Shown here: positions 15,101-25,167 of the stretch, piece after piece
Layout of the letters: each line of letters begins with the position of its first letter
Numbering within the stretch: position 1 is the stretch's first letter
NCBI GenBank assembly: GCA_025765595.1
Contig: JAIVFH010000063.1
Location: forward strand, 124,001-188,000
Direction of reading: 5' to 3'
DNA length: 64,000 nt
Source of the DNA: Obelidium mucronatum
Taxonomy: Eukaryota > Chytridiomycota > Chytridiomycetes > Chytridiales > Chytriomycetaceae
Made by a program: the position numbers and the translations under genes
Notes under the pieces: generated by a model
What the model saw: the letters and a program-made list of their open reading frames with translations, nothing else
The model's database searches: none
Told to the model about the DNA's origin: nothing

Positions 15101-18100
15101 TCAACTGGATGTAGGGAACTTAAGCCTTTTGGAGCCAAAAACAACCGACGATCAGAGACGCTGTCTTCTGCGACGTTATCTGGACGAGACGGCTTGGAGG
15201 TTTTGAAGCCGTTCAGAAGAAGGGTTGAGGAGTCCACGAGATCTTCACCCTCTTCCATGTCCAAGAACCTTTCCTCATAATCGTCCAGTCGCTGGATTTC
15301 AGCCCGGGGACGTTTTCGCCGTTGTAATTGATACTCAATGTCATCATCATCATCATCTTCGTCCTCATTCTCGCCATCGTCATCATTATCATTAACAACA
15401 GGATCTTGGGCCATTGTTTCCAACTTAATTGAGCCTTTCCACTCAGATTTCTGTTTGGCATCAATAACTGATTTATCATTATAATTCAAACACGAATCCA
15501 TCAACTCGTTGTGAACATCGGCGCCTGAAGATTCAAGAGGAGCCAAAGATTCAGTTAACTGCATCAGCTTGACAAATCGTTTGGTTAGAGTCCCGTTCGA
15601 GATTCTATGCTTTGGAAGCAGAATACTCTGCCAAACAGTGGCTGCTGTTAACGATAGTGGCTGATTCAAAGATCGCTTTGAAGGTAGCAAGAGATTGTTT
15701 TCGTACTCGCGTTGTTCCGTTGCGGACAAGAAAGCACCAGTCCCATGATCAAACTGATGAGGTTTTGGCTTCAATTTAGCCTTTTCTGAAGTTGTCATGT
15801 TCACCCTTCCTCCTACACTTTTCTTGGTGATATCGTAGTCAGGAATTTCCAAGTTTGCTTTTACACACGCTGGCACTACGTTCGGCGGAAATAGCGCATT
15901 CTCTTTCGTCACCGGGAACATCTTGAGTTTGTTTCCTTGACCTTCTAGAATCGCTTTCTGTACGCTCTTGTATTGGGCCTGAGATTTACGGTGGGCATCT
16001 TCTTCTTTGCCCTCAGACAAAAGGAGAACAACACGCCCTTCACGTTTTCTGCCAGTTCGGCCCATTCGTTGGAGCATGCGGATGGGAGAGTTTTGGGCGT
16101 CATAGCAGACAATCAAATCGACATCACCAATATCCAATCCTTCTTCACCAATACATGTGGCGACCAGCACGTTGTATCCACCTTTTTGAAATTTTTCAAT
16201 CAACTGACAAGGACAAAGCGTTAAAAACCACAGCCCCAAAAGCAAGTGAAAATTTTTTGTACCTCCAATTGCTCCTTTTGGGTGCATCCCTTCACCCCTC
16301 CTTTCTTTCCACTGCTTTGTCCAACAAACGCCATCACTCTTACAAGTGGATTATGCTTCCCTAGCACTTCTTTAATTTCTTCAACGCTCTCTCGGAAATT
16401 TGAAAACACCATGACTCGAGTTTCCCAATCTTTCTGCCCAGTTCGAACAGCCTCTGCATGTGCTTCGAAATGCCCCAGTACGATTTCAATCAATTTACTG
16501 ACTTTGGGGTGAGACACAAAGTTCGGGTTTTCAAAATAGGCTCGTGATTGAGTCAGCATAGTTTGGTACGTTGTGGATTGAACAAGGGATTTTCGAAGTT
16601 TGGATGCATTTCCATCCGAACGAAGAGTTTCAGCGGCAAATGACTCAATTTGCTTTAAAAACATTCGGATTCCGAGTTGAAGTAACTGGTGAACAGATAT
16701 CAGCCAATGAATTACGCCAAACTAAAAAATAAAATAAAAATAAAAATAAAAAAACGGAACCTGTCCATAACATTCACATAGCCCTATACATATTGCAAAG
16801 TCGGCTTCAATCATTGGCAATCGTGGGTTCTGCCTGTTGGCTTCGCGGAATTTATCGCGCGAACAAATCATCACAAAACGAGATGCATTTTTCGGATCTC
16901 GATCATGAAATGCTCTGGCATCACAAAGACGTTTCATGTTTGGCTCAATTACTTTTTTGAATAGTTCGGCAATGGCCAAGATTTCTGGGGAAGGCTGCAA
17001 AACAATCACATCAAGCTTTCGTTCGTGGGTATATGGTTTAATATCTAACGAATCCTCAGTTCGGATTTCGATTTTGGAGATTTGAAGGTTTGCGATGACA
17101 TTCTTTAAATAAAATGCAAGTTTAAGTGGTAAGATGTGCAAATAACAACAATTTACCTGCACAGTCTTTACATCAGCTCCGGGAGTGGCTGTCAGAGCTA
17201 AAATACGAAAGACGGCATTCTCTTGCGTCAAGATTTTTACCACCTCACAATAAGCATGCTTCCCTGACGCCCGGTGAGCCTCATCCACAACCACAAGCAC
17301 AACTTTATCAGCAGGACATGTTCCTCGACTCAAGTCGTTCTGCATAACTTGGGGTGTCAAGAAAAAAACTCGCTTCGTCGCCCAACTCAGTCGTCTGTCT
17401 TCCACTTTGGCAGCTCCAGTCATTTCATCTGTATCCGACTGGGGAATACCAGTGATTTTATAGCAGGCTTCAATTTGTTGAGCAACAAGCGGTTTTGTTG
17501 GCGCCATAAACACAATTTTGCCTTCAGGAAACCAACGATAGAAGTTGAACTAAAAGAAATTCAGGACACATCTTCAATAACAAAAAAAGCAAGAGCGCAG
17601 GTTTAAAATTTTACCATAACAACAGCAGCAATAAACGTTTTTCCAAGACCAGTTGGCAGAGCAACAAGCGTGTTTTGGAGCATAGAAGCGTGGATTACAT
17701 TGAATTGGTATTCTCTTATAGGGCAATTTGTGGGATACAGCCACGACTTTAGATTCGCCTTATTCATAGCATGTTTGTGCGAAACAAGGGTGCGTATATC
17801 CGTGTTGGGATCATCAAGTATTGCATTGTTGTTGACGACAGGAAAGTTGAGTTTTGCATTCTCCTTTGCCACAGCCAACGTAGCGGCCCGCGGAGTCGAA
17901 GCACGTCCTATTCCATTTCCCGCCGACAATGTGCTGGAATTATTATTCGCGTTGATGCTGGTGTTTGTTGGCGGTCGAAGTCCAAAGGACTCAAAGAGTG
18001 TTGGCTGCCGCTGCTTGGGCTGAGGCTGATACTGAGGTACAGAGTTTTGATGGATTTGAGGTACAGGTTGCTTCGGTTGCTGGGGTTGTTTTGGTTGCTG

Positions 18101-18274
18101 CCGTTGGTTGTTGTACTGTTGTGGTGGATGAGCAGCCTGCTTCATCGACTCCTCAAGTGCCCTGGCCATCTCCTGTTTACCGCGTTAGTGCTTGCTCTCC
18201 GAAGTTTGCGGTACATAAATACTGACGTCGTCATCAAAGCCATCGTCGTTGTCCCATGGATCATCAATTTCCAT
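12125..18274 (-). CDS. FANCM: FANCM/Hef-type DNA helicase with XPF-family nuclease domain
   Basis: Superfamily 2 fork-remodelling helicase fused to an ERCC4/XPF nuclease module, acting in fork repair and crosslink tolerance. I start at 18274 (MEIDDPWDNDD); a 55-nt intron then joins to EMARALEESMKQ. After a Gln-rich linker come motif I (LPTGLGKTF, about 17640), DEAH (VVVDEAHRAS, about 17280), LTATPG (about 17190) and motif VI (MGRTGRKREGRVVLLL, about 16020-16080). An acidic, disordered 700-residue insert follows. The nuclease begins with IDNRETRSGI (about 12970), then GDYILSNRVAVERKS. An intron at about 12785-12840 joins this to DLISS, giving a complete ERK-SRS-D motif. The C-terminus has a helix-hairpin-helix (SLPGISDATCLEIIQHGKFA, about 12320-12380) and ends at 12125. 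Yeast Mph1 lacks the nuclease half and human FANCM has a degenerate one; this copy looks catalytically intact. Confidence 0.93.
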
Positions 18275-19018
18275 GTGCAGTTCGGACAAAAAGCAAAATT
18301 AAACAAAAACCTCACCCAAAGGGCGGAATATCTCACATTATTTCTACGCTGTGCTTAGAATGTATGATCTGGTACCTCAAGTTATGCATTATCTGGTAAT
18401 TCAAGTTGTTCTCGGAAAGGTGCCAATTTTATTTACTCCTCAGGCACGTGCCTCTTAGTGCCTCTCAATCAAAACTGAAGAGTCACCTTTGAGTCAGTCA
18501 CCTTATATTCCTGCGGATGAAACAAGATAGGGATACGAAGAAAGATCCCATCATCCATTTGTTGCAAAGGAGTCAAAGTCATTGTGTTTGAGTGACTCTT
18601 CTAATTTCGAATTTCGAATCTCTTGCTTTGCAAATTGTGGTTGATTAAGGACCTTCGAGCTTACCAAACCCTTCAAAGGAGATTCGCAATTTCCTTTGAA
18701 GCCCCGTTTCATTCAATAACGGGGAGCTCAATGACAATCTCAAAGTAACAAGCAAGGTTTGATGACGTGGAAGTCTGCGTGGAAGTTGCAAGATTTGCAA
18801 TTACCAAACAACTCAGCAGCAACTCACATTACTTTCATTTTAATAATTAGATTACACAAGCAGTTATCAAAACTCCTTTTTGCCCAAATTGGTCGTGTCT
18901 CACAAGTTCAATGACACAAGAAGTTTTTTTAATCAAAGGGTGTCTAAAGGAGATTTCTCTTGGAGATTCCAAATTTCAATTCAGCAAAGGGAAATTACCA
19001 GAAAAAATTGCCAGCAGA
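18275..19018. other. Divergent intergenic region, FANCM / cyclin-like 1
   Basis: About 740 bp between two divergent starts. No open coding segment is convincing. It holds a TGAGTCA (AP-1/Gcn4-type) heptamer near 18490, which may be chance. An in-frame ATG at 18911 could extend the downstream gene by 36 residues. Confidence 0.5.
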
Positions 19019-20272
19019 ATGAACAACTCATTTGCCCCTACCACAACCAACATGTTGAACGCACAGGAGCAATACTCGCGGCTGATCCGCAATCAACTAG
19101 AACAGCATCAGAAACAGACCCAAATGTCCCTTCTCGCCTCAACTGTAATGCAACACATGACATCAAAAGTGTCCTGCTTGGCAGCTACCAGTTTTGCATC
19201 CTGCTTTCAGTCTCCAGTATTCACCACTTCCTACTACTCTCCAACGCTACACAGCCCGCCTGCTTCCCCATCTTTGGCCGTCCCTACAAACCAGCTAATG
19301 ACTCGTGTTATCAAACTCAGTCAAGCCCAACCGCTCGAGATTGAACCAAGAGGACATGCCGCTCGTTATGCACCATACCAACGCACCACCGCAGTGCCCA
19401 CCATCAACTGCGTTAATCCGCGGAGCCACAAAAAATCGACCGCAACACAAGGGGCGTCTCCCCCACTCACCCCAACCAGCCACAAGGGCGAAGCACGGGT
19501 ACAACGCCTCTTCAGTGCGTCTCCATCACCACAGCCACTTCCCCTCTTTATCAAAACTACAGCAGCCGAATCGCTTCAAATCCAAAAGATTGTAATGACA
19601 ACTCTTTCAACACTTCGCCTTCCATCCCACACCATCGTACTCGCCCTTTATTTTGTCCACAAACTCTTATCAATCACACTATCGAGAACCAATTCACATC
19701 CAGGAGCAACAGCAACAGCAGCTCTCCCGATCCAACAGCATCAACAAAGCCCTCTACTTAAAAATTTACAAGATTTTCCTTCAATCACACCAGCCAATGT
19801 CCATTCCCACTTTAGCACAAACGCTGTCGGCCTGTTTCTAGCCGGCCTCATGTTCGCAGACACCGTGCTGTGCGATGCACCCGTGAGTGTTGGTACGTGG
19901 TCTTGGATTCTGCAACAGTCGTGCCCCCCTTTCAGTCCAATGTGTGAACGAGTGAAACAGCATCCAACTTTTGCGCGCGATGTTCGCAAGTGGGGTCTCG
20001 ATTTATTGCAATTTGATGTGAATGTGGATTCAATTGTGTATCAAGGGTGGTTGAATAGCGTCAAGGCGTTTTTGGAACAACAGGAACGAGAGAAACGGCG
20101 AACTGCGGCTGCTGCTGCCGCTGCAGCTGCTGCTGCGACTGCTGCTACCATGTCGAATTCTTTTTATATCCCTGGATCTATTCTATATGATGCTTTTTCA
20201 ATTCCTCCCGTTTTGACAAGTGGTGGTGGTGCTGGTGGTGGTGGTGGTTCGACAATGTTTGGGTTGTTTTGA
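19019..20272 (+). CDS. Cyclin-box-like protein, tandem copy 1
   Basis: Single-exon, Ser/Thr/Gln-rich protein with one conserved C-terminal helical domain (about 19560-20090). Key blocks are ESLQIQKIVMTTLSTLRLPS, LALYFVHKLL, FLAGLMFADTVLCDAPVS, TWSWI and VRKWGLDLLQFDV. Spacing of the LYFVHKL, LAGLMFAD and LQFDV blocks resembles fungal Pcl/Pho80-type cyclins, so a Cdk-binding role is inferred. I could not identify a named family. The tail is a poly-Ala stretch followed by a Gly-rich end. I prefer the ATG at 19019 (A at -3) over 18911, because the tandem paralogue also starts shortly before the shared AxLASxMxxHMT block. It is followed on the same strand by a paralogue starting 771 bp downstream. 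Confidence 0.7.
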   Translation: MNNSFAPTTTNMLNAQEQYSRLIRNQLEQHQKQTQMSLLASTVMQHMTSKVSCLAATSFASCFQSPVFTTSYYSPTLHSPPASPSLAVPTNQLMTRVIKLSQAQPLEIEPRGHAARYAPYQRTTAVPTINCVNPRSHKKSTATQGASPPLTPTSHKGEARVQRLFSASPSPQPLPLFIKTTAAESLQIQKIVMTTLSTLRLPSHTIVLALYFVHKLLSITLSRTNSHPGATATAALPIQQHQQSPLLKNLQDFPSITPANVHSHFSTNAVGLFLAGLMFADTVLCDAPVSVGTWSWILQQSCPPFSPMCERVKQHPTFARDVRKWGLDLLQFDVNVDSIVYQGWLNSVKAFLEQQEREKRRTAAAAAAAAAAATAATMSNSFYIPGSILYDAFSIPPVLTSGGGAGGGGGSTMFGLF

Positions 20273-21043
20273 AATGTTTATTATTATTACAGCAGTGCTG
20301 CAGTTTGTTTTTGTTTTTTTGCATGATTCAATATAGACGGTTTTTTACATAATTACATGGGGTTCTTTTGTTTTACGGTACATGCACATATTATTCCACT
20401 CATTATAATAATAACAATTTCATCTCTTGTTTCACCTGTAACCGCCGCTATCACCCTCGTTTGTTGTTTTGGGCCTCTCCAACTGAATTTTTTTTCGTTA
20501 AATTGGTGTCAGTTTGGGATGAAATTTTTTTTTTGCGACTCATTTCCTTGATTAAATCGCATTTGGGTTTTTTCACCACTTAAAAAAAAAACTTGCAAAA
20601 AAAAAGAAAAGACAGCAGTTTCGAGTTCTCTTCTGTTCGACTTTTTTTTCCATATTTTGTAGTTTTTTTTTTGTTTGTTGCCAAAGAATGTTCCCAAAAT
20701 CGTATGATTTAATTACTGCAACAAGAATGAAATTCAATAAAATAAAAGGATAACCGTTTTTTTTTTCCCTTGTAACAACATTCTGTGTGGTTTTTATTGT
20801 TTTTTTGGTGGACGACACCCAAAAAGACACCGTTATTTCCAAGGAAGCTTCCACTCAAAAAAAAAAGGGAGACACTCAAAAATCTGTTTCGTCTCGTAAC
20901 ACTGGTTTTTCGATGAAATTGTTTTTTTGTGGTCTGTTGAAAATTTAATCGTTGCTCAATTGATGAAATACACTATTTAAAGCAAAAGTAGTCTCCCCTT
21001 CATCACGCACACACACAAATCCATAACCTCCCCCTAAAAAAAA
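20273..21043. other. Intergenic spacer between the two cyclin-like genes
   Basis: AT-rich, with many T and A runs and no credible ORF. A TATTTAAA box near 20971 lies about 70 bp before the next start codon and is the best core-promoter candidate. Confidence 0.5.
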
Positions 21044-22213
21044 ATGACGGCCCAATATACCACCACCACCGCAACACAGCAGTTATGTCAATTGCTATCC
21101 ACGCAAACATCAACAAACGGCCGATCAAGCGCCTACAACCAACTAGAGGAACAGCAAAAACAAGCTCAGATGGCAATTTTGGCATCCCAAATGATGGCAC
21201 ACATGACACTGAAAGCATCAACACTCCTAAACAATCCTTCAGCAACTACTACCGTCGCTCCCATGACACCAACTTCACCTACGACGACTTCATTGTCAAT
21301 GTTTCAGCAAGCTTCCCCTCCTCCTTCACCAGCATACCAAATTGGATCAATCGCTGGAGCAGTGGCGGGAACAACAACAACCAGAAAAGAAATTGGCACC
21401 AAGCCCATTATTAGTACCAAGCAATTTCAGCAACAAAAACACCACCAACACTCTTCTTCAGCTGCCTTCAACAACAAGCCAACTACTGCCACGACTCGCC
21501 GGTTCGCACCGTACAGCGGCAACAACCGCCGGTCCTCGCTTCCAGCCATCAACTGCAACAACTTGAACTTGACCCGAAATACCCCATCCTCACCGTTAAC
21601 GCCATCAATATCGTCGACACTACCACTGCTACCCACATGCGGCGGCCAAGCTGCGGCTACCACGGCGACCACTACCACCACCACCACAGTTACAAAAATC
21701 AAGACAATCTCCACCTCCGAATCCCTCCAGATCCAAAAAATAGTCATGACCGCCTTGGCAACACTCCGCCTTCCTTCCCACTGCATCATCATGGCGCTTT
21801 ATTTCGTCCACAAGCTGCTCACGTTGAACCTATCCTCTGGAGCACTTACTACTTCCGACACTCTCCCGGCTGCTGCTGCTGCTGCTTCCGCAACTTCAGA
21901 TCACGATGATTACATGTCCACACCCGTCGCACTATTCCTCGTCGGCCTGATGCTTGCAGACTCCTCGCTGTGCGATGCACCCGTGAGTGTGAGCACGTGG
22001 TCGTGGATACTTGTGCACAGTTGTCCGCCCTTCAGTCCCATGAGCGACAAGATGAAGAAGAGTGAGTTTTATGCACGCAATGTGCGAAAGTGGGCGTTGA
22101 ATGCGTTGCAGTTTGATGTGAGTGTTGGTGTGGAGGTGTATGGGGAGTGGGTGAATGGTGTGAAGGGGTTTATGGAGGGTGTGGAACAAATGAAGAGGAG
22201 AGAGCGGCGGTAG
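21044..22213 (+). CDS. Cyclin-box-like protein, tandem copy 2
   Basis: Single-exon, 389-residue paralogue of the gene at 19019. It has the same architecture: a Gln/Ser/Thr-rich N-terminal half with homopolymeric Thr, then the domain with ESLQIQKIVMTALATLRLPS, MALYFVHKLLTLNL, FLVGLMLADSSLCDAPVSVS, TWSWILVHSCPPFSPM and VRKWALNALQFDVSV (about 21715-22170). The domain is well conserved between the copies while the linker is almost unalignable, so selection acts on the domain. The cyclin-like assignment rests on block spacing (LYFVHKL, LVGLMLAD, LQFDV) and is inference. The start is preceded by a short leader with CA repeats and A runs. Confidence 0.7.
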   Translation: MTAQYTTTTATQQLCQLLSTQTSTNGRSSAYNQLEEQQKQAQMAILASQMMAHMTLKASTLLNNPSATTTVAPMTPTSPTTTSLSMFQQASPPPSPAYQIGSIAGAVAGTTTTRKEIGTKPIISTKQFQQQKHHQHSSSAAFNNKPTTATTRRFAPYSGNNRRSSLPAINCNNLNLTRNTPSSPLTPSISSTLPLLPTCGGQAAATTATTTTTTTVTKIKTISTSESLQIQKIVMTALATLRLPSHCIIMALYFVHKLLTLNLSSGALTTSDTLPAAAAAASATSDHDDYMSTPVALFLVGLMLADSSLCDAPVSVSTWSWILVHSCPPFSPMSDKMKKSEFYARNVRKWALNALQFDVSVGVEVYGEWVNGVKGFMEGVEQMKRRERR

Positions 22214-22518
22214 ATAGTTGTTTTTGGGTGCTCTAGAAGATTTATATATATATATTTTTGTTGCTTTTTTGTGGATAACCGGATACACTATATATATAGT
22301 TTTTTTTTTTTTTGTGTGTGTTTCTATTTGCTGGACGAAGGAAGGGGACACATTACAAAAAAACTAAAGGACTGTATGAATAAACCAAAATAAACAGAAT
22401 TCCCTTTAATTTTGATTGACCCAAGGTTCACTGCAGGATTCGACTCACCCTGTTATTTATGAGGTTCAGTGCGAATTTGCGAAAATAAAAAAAAATCAAT
22501 CACTCCAACATCAAACAC
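22214..22518. other. Intergenic region with poly(A) signal of cyclin-like 2
   Basis: Contains TA-dinucleotide runs (about 22240-22300), a poly-T run and AATAAA at 22379-22384. No coding potential was seen before the ATG at 22519. Confidence 0.5.
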
Positions 22519-23660
22519 ATGCAACACTCATCAGCCACAGCGATCCTGCTTGCTTTGCTGGCATCCGGATTAGCGAATGCGCAACTTACCAGCACCAGTG
22601 TGCAGAAGGCGCTGCAGTGCGATGCTGCGACAGACACCTGTTCAATCAATGCACTGGCAACGAGTGCAGCCGACTGCAAGACGCTCGCCTCGTCGCTGCA
22701 GGGAGCCAACGGGTTCTGCTCCGGCCTCAAGAACTCTGTCAAGACAAGGGACTGCGAGGCGGGGCTGCAGCAGTGAGTGTAGTGTAGTGTAGAGTTCATG
22801 TAGTGTAGAGTCCACTAAAACGACTCGCCAGGACACTCGACGCCTGCGCCAGCGCCTTTGGCGTCGAGGGCGCCTCGGGCTACGCCTTCTCGTTCTTCTT
22901 CCGGGCCAGCGCGCCCGCCGAGTATGCGGCGCCGGCCATCGCGTTCGAGTGCGCCAGCGCCACCAAGACGTGCCGCGCAGCCGTGGCGGTGCGGCAGAGC
23001 GCAGACTGCGCGCTGCTGCGCTCGCGCGCGCTGACAGCGGCGGGCAGCGGCGTCGACGGGTTCTGCAACGGACTGCCGACGGACGTGCCGGCGCCGGGCT
23101 TCTCGCTGCTCGCCGTGTGCGTCAGTCTGTACAACGAGAAGGTCGACGACTGCTTCGAGTGGTTCCGCCGCGGCCTGGGCGCGACCTCCTTCGACTTTGA
23201 GTTTGTCGCCGACGCCGAGCGCTACGGCCGCGCATGGGGCGCTGCGGCTGCGACGGCGACTGCAGGCGCCAAACAGACTACAACTACTACAACATCTACA
23301 ACTACTACAACTACTACAACTACTACAACTACAACTACAACCACGGCCAAGCTGGCCGCCACGGCGTCGCCTGCTGCGGTTGTGGCGACCGCCTGCCGCT
23401 ACGGCGACTGGGCTTGTTCCAACGACGGCCAAGCCGTTCTCCAGTGCAACTTCATCTACAAGAACGACGGCTCCTACGGCACGGGCTTGAACAAGGTCGA
23501 GACCTGTCCCGACGGGAAAGTCTGCTTCGTCAACGGCCCCGCTGGTACTGCTGGATGCAAAGCCAAGGACTCGGTTCTTCCATCGGCCCCTGCTGCCCCT
23601 GCTGCCAAGGCGCTCAAACAAGACGACTCGGCTGCCCCACCCCCTTCAAAGTGGTTCTAA
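22519..23660 (+). CDS. Secreted Cys-rich protein with Thr-rich linker and chitin-binding-like C-terminus
   Basis: Two exons (22519-22773 and 22832-23660), phased CAG-CA|GTGAGT...CAG|G. A signal peptide is evident (ATAILLALLASGLANA). The mature part has two copies of a Cys module: CDAATDTC...ADCKTL...GANGFCSGL, and CASATKTC...ADCALL...GVDGFCNGL, so an internal duplication. A Thr-only linker (about 23277-23345), likely O-glycosylated, leads to a compact C-terminal Cys domain (CRYGDWACSNDGQAVLQC, CPDGKVCF, GTAGC). Its CxxxGQxxxxC...GxxC pattern resembles CBM19-type chitin-binding domains; that is inference. The protein ends in a Pro/Ala-rich tail with no GPI-like hydrophobic end, so it is probably secreted or wall-bound. 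Exon 2 is extremely GC-rich (about 22830-23260) compared with its surroundings. I do not recognise the N-terminal modules. Confidence 0.75.
23277..23345 (+). repeat. ACT/ACA trinucleotide repeat coding poly-Thr linker
   Basis: Nearly pure (ACTACAACT)n sequence encodes a run of about 23 residues, almost all Thr. It separates the duplicated Cys module from the C-terminal domain. Confidence 0.85.
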
Positions 23661-23770
23661 ACGGCTGAATTGCTGCTGCTGTATCACACATGCCTTCCTC
23701 CATTTGTAGTTTTAAAAATAAAATCAATCGGTTTACAGTTTTGACTCTTTGTGGCCATGTATTCATCCGT

Positions 23771-24454
23771 TTATTTCAATTTGTTGAGAAGAGCCTGGGA
23801 ATACCAATTGTGAGTGTGTCTGTGAGTTTCAACATGTATATGTAACAAGCGACAAAGGTCTCACCATTTCGACTGCAGCAGAACCCCAATCGTCTCCATG
23901 ATTATGCCCAGATTTCTTATCAGCACCTCCAATACCCGCGCGAATCAATGCCTGATATATGAATGAGTAAGTAATTTTTTTTTCAAGAATGACGTCAATA
24001 CCTGCTCCTCAGTCAAACAAGTCAAGATCCCAAAGATGACGGGAAGACCCGTGTCCAATCCAACGCGCATCAATCCTTGAGTTGCAGCATCCGCAATATA
24101 CTCAAAGTGCATCGTATCTACAAACAATGTTAAAACAACAACAATCCACAGCCTCACAAACAAACACACACAAACACACGCACCTCCTTTGATCAAAACA
24201 CCAATACTAATAGCCACATCATACCGCCCTGCTTCTTTCGTCAAAAGCGCCTTGGTCGCAAAGGGAAGCTCAAAGGCTCCACTAACGTAATGCACGTCAA
24301 TGTCTTTGGGGTCCACATTGAGAGCCTGCAGTTTAGCTACAGCTGCTTGCGTCAATGAATCCACAATCTCCAGGTTCCAGCGCGTGCGGATGATGACTAC
24401 TTTGAGACCGCTGCCGTTGGCTTCGACTTGACCGGGCACTCCTTTGACTCCCAT
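23771..24454 (-). CDS. RIB4: 6,7-dimethyl-8-ribityllumazine synthase
   Basis: Penultimate enzyme of riboflavin synthesis; condenses 5-amino-6-ribitylaminouracil with dihydroxybutanone phosphate. Family signatures in order: [30 protein letters not shown], a split IKGG/DTMHFEY motif with the catalytic His in HFEY, and [17 protein letters not shown]. Four exons. The last intron joins [10 protein letters not shown] to ALLNKLK and a TAA at 23771, so the short last exon codes only seven residues. Introns are small, and one is rich in CA repeats. The start at 24454 ([18 protein letters not shown]) has no targeting peptide, consistent with a cytosolic enzyme. Convergent with the secreted Cys-rich gene (110 bp between stops). 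Confidence 0.95.
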
Positions 24455-25167
24455 TTATTTCAAGTTTTTTTTTTTTAATTTCTATTTTTTTTTTTTTTTT
24501 TTACATATATATAATAATAATAAAAAGGAATCTAAAAAAGAGCTAAAATAGCATTTCGGCTTTCTTTATCGTTCTTATACTTGCTGCCGAGGCTGGGCAA
24601 ATCGGAACTGAATGAGTGTGTATTCTATAATATCGGGAACATGAATTTCAACCTTAATTTCAGGTATAAGATTAATATCATTTCATCTTATACCCTTACT
24701 TCCTTTGTCTTCTTTTGGTATGAAAAGAAAAAAAGGAAAATATCAAGGGCAATCACAATGATAAAATATTCAAATTGAAACAATAATAAAGGTGCAAGGA
24801 GGAGAGGAGGAAGACAAATTGTCAAAAAAAAATGTAAATAAACTTCTTCCCAAACAAAAACAAACAAAAACACATCGACACCCCCAAACGCCCTATGCCC
24901 CAGAGACCTTTGTTTTCTTCGTCTGTTGGTGCCGCATCCTTTATACAGCCTCGACTGCTTTGCCTCTGTTTGATGTCCTTTGTTTTCTTCTGACAGGCCA
25001 TATTTTCAGTTAAGCGCCCCCTTAAAATTCTTTCCTCTCACTACTTGAAACCTTAACACTAAACTATTCAAACTAATTAGCTTCACGGCGCGTGTGATCA
25101 TAAAAACTGAAGAAAAAAACGCGCTTTTCGTCGATCCAGTCCACTCAGTCACTCATTTTCTTCGGCC
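24455..25167. other. Intergenic region between RIB4 and the tandem array
   Basis: AT-rich 5' flank of RIB4 with poly-A and poly-T runs just upstream of the start. No ORF, RNA gene or repeat relationship was recognised. A palindromic GGCCGGCC lies directly before the first array unit (about 25165). Confidence 0.5.

Noticed and set aside
18481..18502. TGAGTCA heptamer upstream of cyclin-like 1 as a regulatory site
   Set aside because: A single heptamer is expected by chance in 64 kb, and nothing else supports it.
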